NCBI GenBank assembly: GCA_947643595.1
Contig: CANRWP010000001.1
Span: 86,772-150,771 of the forward strand
DNA length: 64,000 nucleotides
Direction: 5' to 3'
Source of the DNA: an uncultured bacterium
Lineage (GTDB): Bacteria; Bacillota; Clostridia; Lachnospirales; Lachnospiraceae
Shown here: positions 29,386 to 37,920 of the stretch, in pieces
How positions within the stretch are numbered: position 1 is the stretch's first letter
Layout: each line of letters begins with the position of its first letter
Program-made: the position numbers and the translations under genes
Notes under the pieces: generated by a model
Seen by the model: the letters and a program-made list of their open reading frames with translations, nothing else
Database searches by the model: none
What the model was told of the DNA's origin: nothing

Positions 29386-29652
29386 ATGGAGAAAATTACA
29401 TTTACGGTAAACGGAACCGAGAAGGTGGAGTTTTACGTTCTGGAACAGACAAAGATCGGCGGAACGAATTATATTTTAGTAACTGATATGGAAGACGGAG
29501 ACGGGGACGCTCTGATTTTGAAAGATCTGTCAAAACCGGAAGAAAAAGACGGACTGTACGAGATCGTATCCGAAGAGAAAGAACTCGGTGCGGTGGCGGC
29601 TGTCTTTGAAACATTAATGGAGGATGTGACATTTGTGTCAGATGATGAGTAG
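29386..29652 (+). CDS. DUF1292 protein (YrzB/UPF0473 family)
   Basis: 88 acidic residues with the family core EFYVLEQTKIGGTNYILV. Function unknown. It regularly sits directly after ireB-ruvX in Firmicutes, as here, with only 6 bp between genes. Confidence 0.85.
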   Translation: MEKITFTVNGTEKVEFYVLEQTKIGGTNYILVTDMEDGDGDALILKDLSKPEEKDGLYEIVSEEKELGAVAAVFETLMEDVTFVSDDE

Positions 29653-29688
29653 TCTTCTCTTCAGACGAGCAGTATGGAGGGAATTTGA

Positions 29689-31365
29689 TTGAAGAAAGAA
29701 AAAATGAAAACGGCGTCCAGGCTTAAGATCATTCCGCTTGGCGGACTGGACGAAATAGGCATGAATATTACTGCCTTTGAGTATGGGGACAGTATTATTG
29801 TCGTGGACTGCGGCCTGTCATTTCCGGATGACGACATGCTGGGTATCGACCTTGTGATACCGGATATTACTTATTTGAGAGAAAATGTGGGGAAAATAAA
29901 GGGATTTATTATTACTCACGGGCACGAAGACCACATCGGCGCGCTGCCCTATGTATTAAAAGAAATTTTGGTGCCGATCTACGCGACAAGGCTGACGATG
30001 GGCATTATAGACAGAAAACTGGAGGAACATGGATTAAACGGCCATGTGAGACAGCGGGTCGTGAAATTTGGTCAGATGATCACGCTGGACGATTTCAGAA
30101 TAGAGTTTATCAAGACAAACCACAGCATTGTGGATGCGGCGGCGCTGGCGATCTATTCCCCGGCGGGGATCGTGGTGCACACGGGGGATTTTAAGGTGGA
30201 TTACACGCCGGTGTTCGGGGATGCCATAGATCTGCAGCGGTTCGCGGAACTGGGGAAGAAAGGGGTGCTCGCTCTGATGAGCGATTCCACCAACGCGGAG
30301 CGCCCGGGCTTTACTCCCTCGGAGAAGACACTGGGGCCCACTTTTGACCAGATTTTTGAGGAGCATAAAAACACAAGACTTATTATAGCGACTTTTGCGT
30401 CCAATGTGGACAGGGTGCAGCAGATCATCAACTCGGCCTGCAAGTTCGGCAGGAAGGTTGTGGTGGAGGGCCGCAGTATGGTCAACATCATAGAGACTGC
30501 CACCAGTCTGGACTGTCTGCAGATACCGGAGAACACGCTGATTGATATAGAACAGCTCAAGGATTATCCGGAGGACAGGACGGTGATCATCGCCACGGGA
30601 AGTCAGGGGGAGAGCATGGCGGCGTTAAGTCGTATGGCCGGCAACAACCATAAAAAGATATCCATCGGTCCGAACGACACCGTGATCTTTTCTTCCCATC
30701 CGATTCCGGGAAATGAGAAGGCCGTCACGAAGGTGATCAATGATCTGCTCGTAAAAGGGGCGGATGTGATCTTTCAGGATGCGCCCCATGTCTCAGGACA
30801 TGCCTGCCAGGAGGAGATCAAACTGATCTATAACCTTGTGCAGCCGAAGTACGCGATCCCGGTACACGGAGAGTACAAGCACTTAAAGGCCAACGCGAAG
30901 CTGGCGGAAGCGCTGGGGATTCCGAAAGAAAGAATTTTCATCCTGTCCAGCGGGAATGTGCTGGAACTGGATATGGAGAGCGCCGCGGTGACGGGGAAGG
31001 TACCGGTCGGCGATATCATGGTGGACGGCCTGGGCGTGGGCGATGTGGGAAATGTGGTTCTGCGCGACAGACAGCATCTTGCGGAGAACGGCATCATTAT
31101 CGTGGTGTTGGCGCTCGATCAGACGAGCGGACAACTCACGGCGGGACCGGATATCGTATCCAGAGGTTTTGTGTATGTGCGGGAGGCCGATGAGTTGATG
31201 GATGAGGCGAGGGCTACCGTGCAGTTTACCGTGGAGAGGTGCCTGGAGAGAAATATCGTTGACTGGGGAAAACTCAAGAGCAGTATCCGGGATGGTCTGA
31301 CGGATTTTATCTGGAAAAGGACTAAGCGCAGGCCTATGATCCTGCCGATCATTATGGAAGTATAA
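29689..31365 (+). CDS. rnj: ribonuclease J
   Basis: 558 residues. MBL domain with HGHEDHIGALP near 77, HTGDFKVD, the beta-CASP domain (DSTNAERPG; HPIPGNEKA; HVSGHA) and the C-terminal domain. RNase J is a dual 5'-3' exo- and endoribonuclease for mRNA decay and rRNA maturation. TTG 29689 is set by GGAGGG at 29676-29681. J1 versus J2 cannot be told with confidence. Confidence 0.96.
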   Translation: MKKEKMKTASRLKIIPLGGLDEIGMNITAFEYGDSIIVVDCGLSFPDDDMLGIDLVIPDITYLRENVGKIKGFIITHGHEDHIGALPYVLKEILVPIYATRLTMGIIDRKLEEHGLNGHVRQRVVKFGQMITLDDFRIEFIKTNHSIVDAAALAIYSPAGIVVHTGDFKVDYTPVFGDAIDLQRFAELGKKGVLALMSDSTNAERPGFTPSEKTLGPTFDQIFEEHKNTRLIIATFASNVDRVQQIINSACKFGRKVVVEGRSMVNIIETATSLDCLQIPENTLIDIEQLKDYPEDRTVIIATGSQGESMAALSRMAGNNHKKISIGPNDTVIFSSHPIPGNEKAVTKVINDLLVKGADVIFQDAPHVSGHACQEEIKLIYNLVQPKYAIPVHGEYKHLKANAKLAEALGIPKERIFILSSGNVLELDMESAAVTGKVPVGDIMVDGLGVGDVGNVVLRDRQHLAENGIIIVVLALDQTSGQLTAGPDIVSRGFVYVREADELMDEARATVQFTVERCLERNIVDWGKLKSSIRDGLTDFIWKRTKRRPMILPIIMEV

Positions 31366-31387
31366 AATAAAAAAAGGAGTTTACTAC

Positions 31388-31741
31388 ATGCTAAAAAATG
31401 ACCTGAGAATCAACAGCAGCCTGGCAGAATTGATCAGCAGTATTAAAAATTCCGAGATATATCGTAATTACGAAGAGGTTAGCAGAGAAGTAGGTGAAGT
31501 GCCGGGATTGCAGGAGAGAATCGACGAGTACAGGAGAAATAATTTTCTGATTCAGCAGAACCATGAGGGCGAAGAGCTGCTGCAGAAACTGGAGGATTTT
31601 GAGTTGGAGACGGCGGCTTTCCGCTCGGAACCGTTAGTGGATAAATACCTGTGCGCGGAGCGCGATTTTGTGAAGCTGAAACAGGATATTGATAACAGAA
31701 TGCTTTCCGAACTGGAATTTTCCATTCCGGCAGGATTTTAG
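31388..31741 (+). CDS. ylbF: YlbF/YmcA family protein
   Basis: 117 residues, almost wholly helical, with the family pattern (AELISSIKNSEIYRNYEE ... FVKLKQDIDNRMLSEL). In Bacillus the YlbF-YmcA-YaaT complex acts with RNase Y in mRNA maturation, sporulation and competence. Placing it directly after RNase J fits an RNA-turnover role. ATG 31388 follows AAAGGAG. Confidence 0.85.
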   Translation: MLKNDLRINSSLAELISSIKNSEIYRNYEEVSREVGEVPGLQERIDEYRRNNFLIQQNHEGEELLQKLEDFELETAAFRSEPLVDKYLCAERDFVKLKQDIDNRMLSELEFSIPAGF

Positions 31742-31758
31742 CAGGGCAAGAGGCAGAG

Positions 31759-32139
31759 ATGAAACAGTTTATTGTGTCTGTCGGAACGGCAGCGGTAAAA
31801 ATTATATTGTTTGTTTTGATAGTCAGGTATGTGATCGGTACGGCGACGGAGGCGTACGCTTTCGGCTACCGTATTTTCACGGAGGAACCGGTCAGCGCGG
31901 AGCCCGGTATCACCTACACGGTGACATTGTCTGAGGAGACGACGCCGGAGCAGGTGGCGGAGGCGCTGGAGGACTATGGGCTTGTCAGGGACAGGGATGT
32001 CTTTTATGTACAATATCTGCTCTCCGCCTACCGGGGAAAGCTGATGCCGGGAAATTATGAGTTGAGCACGGCGATGACGGGGGAAGAGATGCTGCAGGTC
32101 ATGTCGAGTTCCTATGTGGACGAAGAGGAAGAAGAGTGA
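31759..32139 (+). CDS. short MltG/YceG-like membrane-anchored protein
   Basis: 126 residues: one N-terminal membrane helix (about 8-30), then a LysM-like region resembling the N-terminal domain of endolytic transglycosylase MltG (TLSEETTPEQVAEALEDYGLVRDRDVF; GKLMPGNYELSTAMTGEEML) and an acidic tail. The catalytic YceG domain is missing. It sits where mltG (yrrL) is found in Bacillus, upstream of trmR and trhP, so it may be a reduced paralog or a regulator of cell-wall synthesis. Confidence 0.7.
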   Translation: MKQFIVSVGTAAVKIILFVLIVRYVIGTATEAYAFGYRIFTEEPVSAEPGITYTVTLSEETTPEQVAEALEDYGLVRDRDVFYVQYLLSAYRGKLMPGNYELSTAMTGEEMLQVMSSSYVDEEEEE

Positions 32140-32813
32140 CACAGGAGAGAACGGAAACCTTCATCCGATCTCTGGATGAGGGAAACACACCTTTTTTAAA
32201 CAGAATAGAAAAGCAGGCCAGGGAAGCGGGCGTACCCGTCATCAGACCGGAGACACAGAGGCTTTTGCGATTTTTGCTCCAGATGCAAAAGCCCCGCCGG
32301 ATTCTGGAGATCGGATGTGCGGTCGGCTTTTCTGCGTTATTGATGAGTGAATACGGCGGGAAGGACTGTCGCATCACAACGATAGAAAATTATGAGAAGC
32401 GGATCCCGCAGGCGATAGAAAATTTTCGGGAAGCGGGAAAAGAGGAACAGATCCGGCTGCTGCAGGGGGATGCGGCGGATATCCTGCCGGAATTGACAGA
32501 TTCCTATGACATGATATTCATGGATGCGGCGAAGGGGCAGTATCTCTCCTTTCTGCCGGAGGCGATGCGACTGCTCTCCCCCGGAGGGCTTTTGATTTCG
32601 GACAATGTGCTGCAGGAGGGAGATATTCTGGAGTCCCGCTATGCGGTGACGAGGCGGAACCGGACGATCCACAGCAGGATGCGGGAATATCTGTATCAGA
32701 TCACCCATGATCCCCGGCTGGAGACGATCATTCTGCCGGTGGGCGACGGTGTGGCAGCCAGTAAATTATGTTCTTCAGACAGAGGTGAAGTATGCGAAAG
32801 ACAGAACTGTTGA
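32136..32813 (+). CDS. trmR: tRNA 5-hydroxyuridine methyltransferase TrmR (YrrM-like)
   Basis: A class I SAM O-methyltransferase of 225 residues with LEIGCAVGFSALL near 56, MIFMDAAKGQY near 129 and SDNVLQEGD near 152. Gene order with a U32 protein identifies it as the TrmR group, which methylates ho5U34 to mo5U34 in tRNA wobble positions. GTG 32136 overlaps the previous stop (GTGA), showing translational coupling; it overlaps trhP by 22 bp. Confidence 0.85.
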   Translation: MTQERTETFIRSLDEGNTPFLNRIEKQAREAGVPVIRPETQRLLRFLLQMQKPRRILEIGCAVGFSALLMSEYGGKDCRITTIENYEKRIPQAIENFREAGKEEQIRLLQGDAADILPELTDSYDMIFMDAAKGQYLSFLPEAMRLLSPGGLLISDNVLQEGDILESRYAVTRRNRTIHSRMREYLYQITHDPRLETIILPVGDGVAASKLCSSDRGEVCERQNC

Positions 32814-34027
32814 TCCCGGCGGGGAGCCTGGAAGTGCTGAAGACAGCGGTGATTTTCGGCGCCGATGCGGTCTATATCGGCGGAGAAGCTTTCAGCCTGC
32901 GAGCCAAAGCAAAAAATTTTTCGCTGCCGGAGATGGAGGAAGGCATCCGTTTTGCCCATGAGAGGAATGTGAAGGTCTATGTGACAGCCAATATTTTCGC
33001 GCACCACAGAGATATCGAGGAGGCGGGACGGTACTTTGAGGAACTGCGCGGCATGGAGGAGAAGCCGGACGCGCTGATCATTTCCGATCTCGGTCTTTTT
33101 TCCGTGGCGAGGGAAGTGTGTCCTGAGATGGAGATACATATCTCCACGCAGGCCAACAATACAAACTATAAAACATATACTTTCTGGAACAAGCTCGGGG
33201 CAAAGCGGGCAGTCTGCGCCAGAGAACTTTCCCTGTCGGAAATAAAGGAGATACGGGCGCATATACCGGAGGAGATGGAGATAGAGGCTTTTGTGCACGG
33301 CGCAATGTGCATTTCCTATTCCGGAAGGTGTCTGCTCAGCAATTATATGACCGGGAGGGATGCCAACCGGGGCGCCTGCACGCATCCCTGCCGCTGGAAG
33401 TATGCGGTGGTGGAGGAGAGCAGACCCGGGGAGTATCTGCCGGTGTATGAGAATGAGCGGGGAACGTTTCTGTTTAACTCGGGCGATCTGTGTATGATTG
33501 AGCATATACCGGAACTGATCGAGGCCGGGATAGACAGTTTTAAGATAGAAGGACGAATGAAGGCGGCTCTCTATGTGGCGACGGTGGCGAGGACATACAG
33601 GAGAGCGATCGATGACTGCCTGAAATCGGAAGAGATTTACCGGGGCAATATGGAGTGGTATAAGCGGGAAATCGGAAAGTGCACTTACCGACAGTTCACG
33701 ACAGGATTTTACTTTGGGAAGCCCGGGCGGGAGTCCCAGATCTATGATTCTTCCACCTATCAGAGCGAGGCGGTCTATCTGGGTATGATAGAGGGGACCG
33801 ATAGGCGGGGGTATGCGCACCTGGAACAGAAAAATAAGTTCTGCGCGGGGGACCTCATCGAGATCATGAAGCCGGACGGCAGGAATATACCGGTGACTGT
33901 GGAGGCGATGGAGGACGAGGAGGGCAATCCGATGGAGAACTGCCCCCATGCGAAACAGAAATTTTCGGTCAAACTGAGCGAGGTGCCGGAGAAGTACGAT
34001 CTGCTGCGGACGATGGCGGGGCGGTGA
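32792..34027 (+). CDS. trhP: U32-family tRNA hydroxylation protein TrhP
   Basis: 411 residues of the U32 'peptidase' family: ELLIPAGSLEVLKTA at the start, GADAVYIGGEAFSLRA, STQANNT, the family signature IEAFVHGAMCISYSGRC, and four Cys around residues 173-200 that bind an Fe-S cluster. TrhP proteins hydroxylate U34 of tRNA using prephenate; TrmR then methylates it. The adjacent genes therefore form a wobble-uridine modification pair. Confidence 0.9.
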   Translation: MRKTELLIPAGSLEVLKTAVIFGADAVYIGGEAFSLRAKAKNFSLPEMEEGIRFAHERNVKVYVTANIFAHHRDIEEAGRYFEELRGMEEKPDALIISDLGLFSVAREVCPEMEIHISTQANNTNYKTYTFWNKLGAKRAVCARELSLSEIKEIRAHIPEEMEIEAFVHGAMCISYSGRCLLSNYMTGRDANRGACTHPCRWKYAVVEESRPGEYLPVYENERGTFLFNSGDLCMIEHIPELIEAGIDSFKIEGRMKAALYVATVARTYRRAIDDCLKSEEIYRGNMEWYKREIGKCTYRQFTTGFYFGKPGRESQIYDSSTYQSEAVYLGMIEGTDRRGYAHLEQKNKFCAGDLIEIMKPDGRNIPVTVEAMEDEEGNPMENCPHAKQKFSVKLSEVPEKYDLLRTMAGR

Positions 34028-34113
34028 GAACGCGCGAAAACTGTAGAAGTTGCACAGTCTGCGGCGGAAATCTTTGGATAATCTGCACTAAGTCACAAAA
34101 TTTATTTTTCCTC

Positions 34114-34142
34114 TTGCAAAGTGAAAAAAAGTGGAGTATCTT
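34114..34142 (+). promoter_or_regulatory. promoter of glnN
   Basis: TTGCAA (34114-34119), 17-bp spacer, TATCTT (34137-34142). The predicted start near 34150 lies just before the leader hairpins. Confidence 0.5.
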
Positions 34143-34158
34143 TAAGAGGTAAAAATAA

Positions 34159-34216
34159 TTGTATACAGGAATACAAGAATAAAGATGTTCCAAAGCGCGG
34201 CTTTTGGAACATTTTT
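34159..34216 (+). promoter_or_regulatory. glnN leader: hexaloop hairpin followed by terminator (attenuator candidate)
   Basis: TTGTAT-ACAGGA-ATACAA (34159-34176) makes a 6-bp stem with a 6-nt loop having A at position 1 and G at position 4, the hallmark of ANTAR-responsive hairpins. Eight bases later ATGTTCC...GGAACAT (34185-34212) forms a strong stem running into Ts, an intrinsic terminator located before the glnN ribosome binding site. ANTAR antiterminators regulate nitrogen genes in Clostridia. Only one such hexaloop is clear; the usual first one is not. Confidence 0.5.
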
Positions 34217-34236
34217 CCGTTTAGGAGGAGAAGATT

Positions 34237-36348
34237 ATGAGCGATGTAATGAACGTGGAAGAACTGTTTGGCCAGAACGTGTTTGACCTGGCAAAGATGC
34301 GCAGCCGTCTGCCGAAAAATGTTTTTAAAGAGGTGAAACGGGTCATGGATAAGGGCGGCGAGCTCTCCATGGCAACTGCGAACGTGGTGGCGAAGGAGAT
34401 GAAGGACTGGGCCGTGGAGCACGGCGCCACTCACTATACCCACTGGTTCCAGCCTCTGACCGGCATCACGGCGGAGAAGCACGACGCTTTCGTGTCCCAT
34501 CCCGATGAGGACGGCAAGATGATCACGGAGTTTTCCGGAAAAGAGCTGATCAAGGGAGAGCCGGACGCATCCTCGTTCCCCTCCGGCGGTCTGCGGGCGA
34601 CCTTCGAGGCGAGAGGCTACACGGCGTGGGATATCACTTCCCCGGCGTTTTTGAAGGAGTCCGCCTGCGGTACGATCCTCTGCATCCCCACCGCATTCTG
34701 CTCCTACACGGGAGACGCGCTGGATAAGAAGACGCCGCTGCTGCGCTCCATGGAGGTGCTGAGCAGTCAGGCGCTGCGTATCGTGAGACTGTTCGGCGAT
34801 ACGGCCGCGACAAAGGTGACCGCTTCCGTCGGCCCGGAGCAGGAGTATTTCCTTGTCGATAAAGATCTGTACCTGCAGAGAGAGGACCTGATGTTCGCGG
34901 GCAGGACCCTGTTCGGGGCGCCGGCTCCGAAAGGGCAGGAGATGGAGGATCACTATTTCGGCGTAATCAAGGAGCGCGTGGGCGCTTACATGAAGGACCT
35001 GAACGAAGAGCTTTGGAAGCTGGGGGTGACGGCGAAGACGCAGCATAACGAGGTGGCTCCGGCGCAGCACGAGCTGGCGCCGGTCTATGCCACGGCGAAT
35101 ATCGCGGTGGACCACAACCAGCTTGTGATGGAGACCATGAAACGGATCGCCTACCATCACGACCTGAGATGTCTTTTGCATGAGAAACCTTATGCCGGCG
35201 TGAACGGCTCCGGCAAGCACAACAACTGGTCCATCACGACGGACAGCGGCGTCAACCTGCTCGACCCGGGCGACACGCCGAACAAGAATATCCGCTTCCT
35301 GCTGGTGCTGGCCTGCATCATGAAGGCGGTGGATACACACGCCGACCTGCTGCGCCAGAGCGCGGCGGATGTGGGGAACGACCACAGGCTGGGCGCGAAC
35401 GAGGCGCCTCCCGCCATCATCTCCATCTTCCTCGGGGAACAGCTGGAGGATGTGGTGAAACAGCTGATCGAGACCGGAGACGCGGCGAAATTGAAGGAGG
35501 GCGGAAAGCTGGAGACCGGCGTGTCCACACTGCCCGACTTTGAGAAGGACGCTACGGACCGGAACAGAACATCACCGTTTGCTTTTACCGGCAACAAGTT
35601 TGAGTTCCGTATGGTGGGTTCCGCGGATTCCATCGCAAGCCCGAACACGACGTTAAATGCGATCGTGGCGGAATCTTTCTGCGAGGCGGCCGACAGGCTG
35701 GAGAAGGCGGAAGACTTTGACATGGCGGTACATAACCTGATCAAGGAGTATATGACCGAACACCAGAGGATCGTCTTCAACGGCAACGGTTATGCGGAAG
35801 AATGGGTGGAGGAAGCGGCAAAGCGCGGCCTGCCCAACATCAAATCCATGATCGAGGCGGCGGCTACATTGACCACAGACAAGGCGGTGGCGCTGTTTGA
35901 ACGGTTCGGCATCTTCACGAAGGTGGAACTGGAATCCCGCGAGGAGATCATCTACGAGACCTACGCGAAGACCATCAATATCGAGGCGCTGACCATGATC
36001 GATATGGCGGGCAAAAAGATCATCCCCGCGGTCATGAAATACAGTAAGAATCTCGCGGACACCGTGAACGCGGTGAAGGCGGCGGGGGCGGATGCTTTCG
36101 CACAGGCGGATATATTGAAGTCTGTATGTGAGAAGCTCTCCGCCATGCAGACAGCTCTTAAGAAGCTGGAGAAGGTGGAAGCGGAAGCCGGCGCCATGAA
36201 AGACGCAAAAGAGCAGGCTTTCTTCTACAAGGATGTGGTGCGGGAAGTGATGCAGGAGCTGCGGGACCCCGCCGACGAGCTGGAGATGATCGTGGATAAG
36301 GATATCTGGCCTCTTCCGACCTATGGCGAGCTGATGTTTGAAGTATAA
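34237..36348 (+). CDS. glnN: glutamine synthetase type III
   Basis: Makes glutamine from glutamate, ammonia and ATP. The 703-residue length and the sequence are GSIII, not the ~450-residue GSI: WFQPLTG near 68, DPDEDGKMITEFSGKELIKGEPDASSFPSGG region near 88-120, VGPEQEYFLVDKDLY near 204, NEVAPAQHELAPVY, GVNGSGKHNNWS near 326 and a long helical C-terminus. ATG 34237 follows AGGAGG. A terminator-like leader lies upstream, implying attenuation control by nitrogen status. Confidence 0.97.
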   Translation: MSDVMNVEELFGQNVFDLAKMRSRLPKNVFKEVKRVMDKGGELSMATANVVAKEMKDWAVEHGATHYTHWFQPLTGITAEKHDAFVSHPDEDGKMITEFSGKELIKGEPDASSFPSGGLRATFEARGYTAWDITSPAFLKESACGTILCIPTAFCSYTGDALDKKTPLLRSMEVLSSQALRIVRLFGDTAATKVTASVGPEQEYFLVDKDLYLQREDLMFAGRTLFGAPAPKGQEMEDHYFGVIKERVGAYMKDLNEELWKLGVTAKTQHNEVAPAQHELAPVYATANIAVDHNQLVMETMKRIAYHHDLRCLLHEKPYAGVNGSGKHNNWSITTDSGVNLLDPGDTPNKNIRFLLVLACIMKAVDTHADLLRQSAADVGNDHRLGANEAPPAIISIFLGEQLEDVVKQLIETGDAAKLKEGGKLETGVSTLPDFEKDATDRNRTSPFAFTGNKFEFRMVGSADSIASPNTTLNAIVAESFCEAADRLEKAEDFDMAVHNLIKEYMTEHQRIVFNGNGYAEEWVEEAAKRGLPNIKSMIEAAATLTTDKAVALFERFGIFTKVELESREEIIYETYAKTINIEALTMIDMAGKKIIPAVMKYSKNLADTVNAVKAAGADAFAQADILKSVCEKLSAMQTALKKLEKVEAEAGAMKDAKEQAFFYKDVVREVMQELRDPADELEMIVDKDIWPLPTYGELMFEV

Positions 36349-36370
36349 GAAGTATATTAAAAAATAAAGA

Positions 36371-36422
36371 GTCAAAAAACTGCCGTCTCGGAAAAATATT
36401 TTTTCCTGAAACGGCAGTTTTT
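36371..36422 (+). terminator. intrinsic terminator of glnN
   Basis: AAAAACTGCCGT pairs with ACGGCAGTTTTT; an inner GGAAAAA/TTTTTCC adds to the stem and Ts follow. Confidence 0.85.
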
Positions 36423-36457
36423 GGCTTGTTTTACGGCATTTTCTACATTTTAGACAC

Positions 36458-36485
36458 TTGACAGATATTTTGACTTTGCTATAAT
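36458..36485 (+). promoter_or_regulatory. strong promoter before the O-antigen ligase-like gene
   Basis: TTGACA (36458-36463), 16-bp spacer, TATAAT (36480-36485) with a TGn extension: almost full consensus. Confidence 0.8.
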
Positions 36486-36515
36486 GAAGGAAAGGAAGCG
36501 GAGGATTGCAGGCAT

Positions 36516-37892
36516 ATGAAAGGCAGTTTGGAACGCAAACTTGATGGCCTGACAGATTATTACTTGGTAGTCTGTCTGTTTTTGTCCCTCTTTACTATGA
36601 CCTGGGTCGGCGTCGGAAATATTGTGGTTGCCAGTCTGCTGGGGATTCTCCTCTGTATCATCGGGCTGATGCAGCAGTTCGCAAGGGTAGATATCTGGGC
36701 TTTCGCGTTTCTGGCGGGATATCAGTTGATGAGTATGGCTTCCTCTTTCGCCGCACATGGCAATATTGTTGACGGTTACGCCTCAACTCAGATGGTGTAT
36801 CTGCCGATATATTTAATAATGGGATGCCTTTCCGTGAAGGAGACGAAGCTGCTTCGCAGACTCTGCGTTCTCTGGACGGCGGTGACGGCGGCGGCGGGAT
36901 GTCTGCAGTTTGTCTACAGCACCGTGATTTTAGGGCGGGCATGGAGGCTCAGCGGTTTTCTGGGCAATCCGAACGCCATGGGAATATTTCTGGTGCTGGG
37001 CTGGATCGCACTGCTTCAGTGCAGGCAGGATCCGGCGGAGGGAAAGCTGGAAAAATATCTGCCGGCTCTGGAACCTGTTTTATTGGCGGCTCTGGCGCTG
37101 ACATTGTCCATAGGCAGTTTTTTGGCGATGGCCGCCGGGATATTTGTACTGTTCCTGCTGGAAAGGAAGAACACGGACTGGAAAGGGGCGTTTCCCTACG
37201 CCTGCGGACTGTTGAGCAAGGCGAGTCTCGGAATCGGTACCGGTCTTCTGCTTTATCTGGCGGGGGCGAGGACGGATGAACCGTTAGTCTGTATCATCCC
37301 GCTGCTGTACATAGCGGCGCTGGCGGTATACTGGGAGAAGTTTGAAGCTTTTCTGAAAGCGTATCCGCTTATCCCGATCGGTGTTTCCGTGATGGGGGTA
37401 CTGGTAGCTGGGGGGGTTGTAATCGTGAGACCCAGCTCGGCGGCGACTTTTGTGGAACGTCTGGCGATGATGCGGAACGGCCTGGGGTATATAGGTGTGA
37501 ATCCGCTGCTGGGAGTAGGACCCTATCAGTGGAGAATGTTAAACCTGCAGGACAGCGATACCTATTTTAACACATGGCATATCCACAACATCCTGATCCA
37601 TGTGGCAGTGGAGATGGGCCTTGTGGCGGCGGCATTTCTTCTGGCAGTCGCGGTGAGGAGTTTGAAAAAAGAGAAAAAAGCCGCTCAGAAAGCGGAACTT
37701 GCGGCGTTTTTCTTTCATAATATGATAGATACCGGTTTCTTTTATCTGGGAATTACCAGTCTGCTGATGCTGACGGCATCCGAACCGGGGATCAAAGGAA
37801 GAAAATTATCCGGCAGTGCGCTGAGATGGCTGTTCGGCGCTCTCGCTGTGATTCATATATATGATCTTATCAAATGGTTCTTTAACGGTTAA
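36516..37892 (+). CDS. O-antigen ligase/polymerase-like membrane protein
   Basis: 458 residues with about 11-12 membrane segments. The family core is visible: GFLGNPNAMG near 152, and the extracytoplasmic loop ending NPLLGVGPYQWR near 330 followed by FNTWHIHNILIHVAVEMGL, the usual Arg/His region of WaaL/Wzy proteins. Such proteins join or polymerise glycans on lipid carriers outside the membrane. In a Gram-positive cell the product is probably a wall or capsular polysaccharide. No glycan cluster surrounds it, so the substrate is unknown. Confidence 0.8.
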   Translation: MKGSLERKLDGLTDYYLVVCLFLSLFTMTWVGVGNIVVASLLGILLCIIGLMQQFARVDIWAFAFLAGYQLMSMASSFAAHGNIVDGYASTQMVYLPIYLIMGCLSVKETKLLRRLCVLWTAVTAAAGCLQFVYSTVILGRAWRLSGFLGNPNAMGIFLVLGWIALLQCRQDPAEGKLEKYLPALEPVLLAALALTLSIGSFLAMAAGIFVLFLLERKNTDWKGAFPYACGLLSKASLGIGTGLLLYLAGARTDEPLVCIIPLLYIAALAVYWEKFEAFLKAYPLIPIGVSVMGVLVAGGVVIVRPSSAATFVERLAMMRNGLGYIGVNPLLGVGPYQWRMLNLQDSDTYFNTWHIHNILIHVAVEMGLVAAAFLLAVAVRSLKKEKKAAQKAELAAFFFHNMIDTGFFYLGITSLLMLTASEPGIKGRKLSGSALRWLFGALAVIHIYDLIKWFFNG

Positions 37893-37920
37893 GAAAGAAA
37901 AGACGGAGGGGAGCGGATAT

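Noticed and set aside
34102..35385. 427-codon ORF antisense to glnN
   Set aside because: Shadow of a GC-rich conserved gene; Arg/His/Leu-rich composition, no ribosome binding site, no family resemblance.
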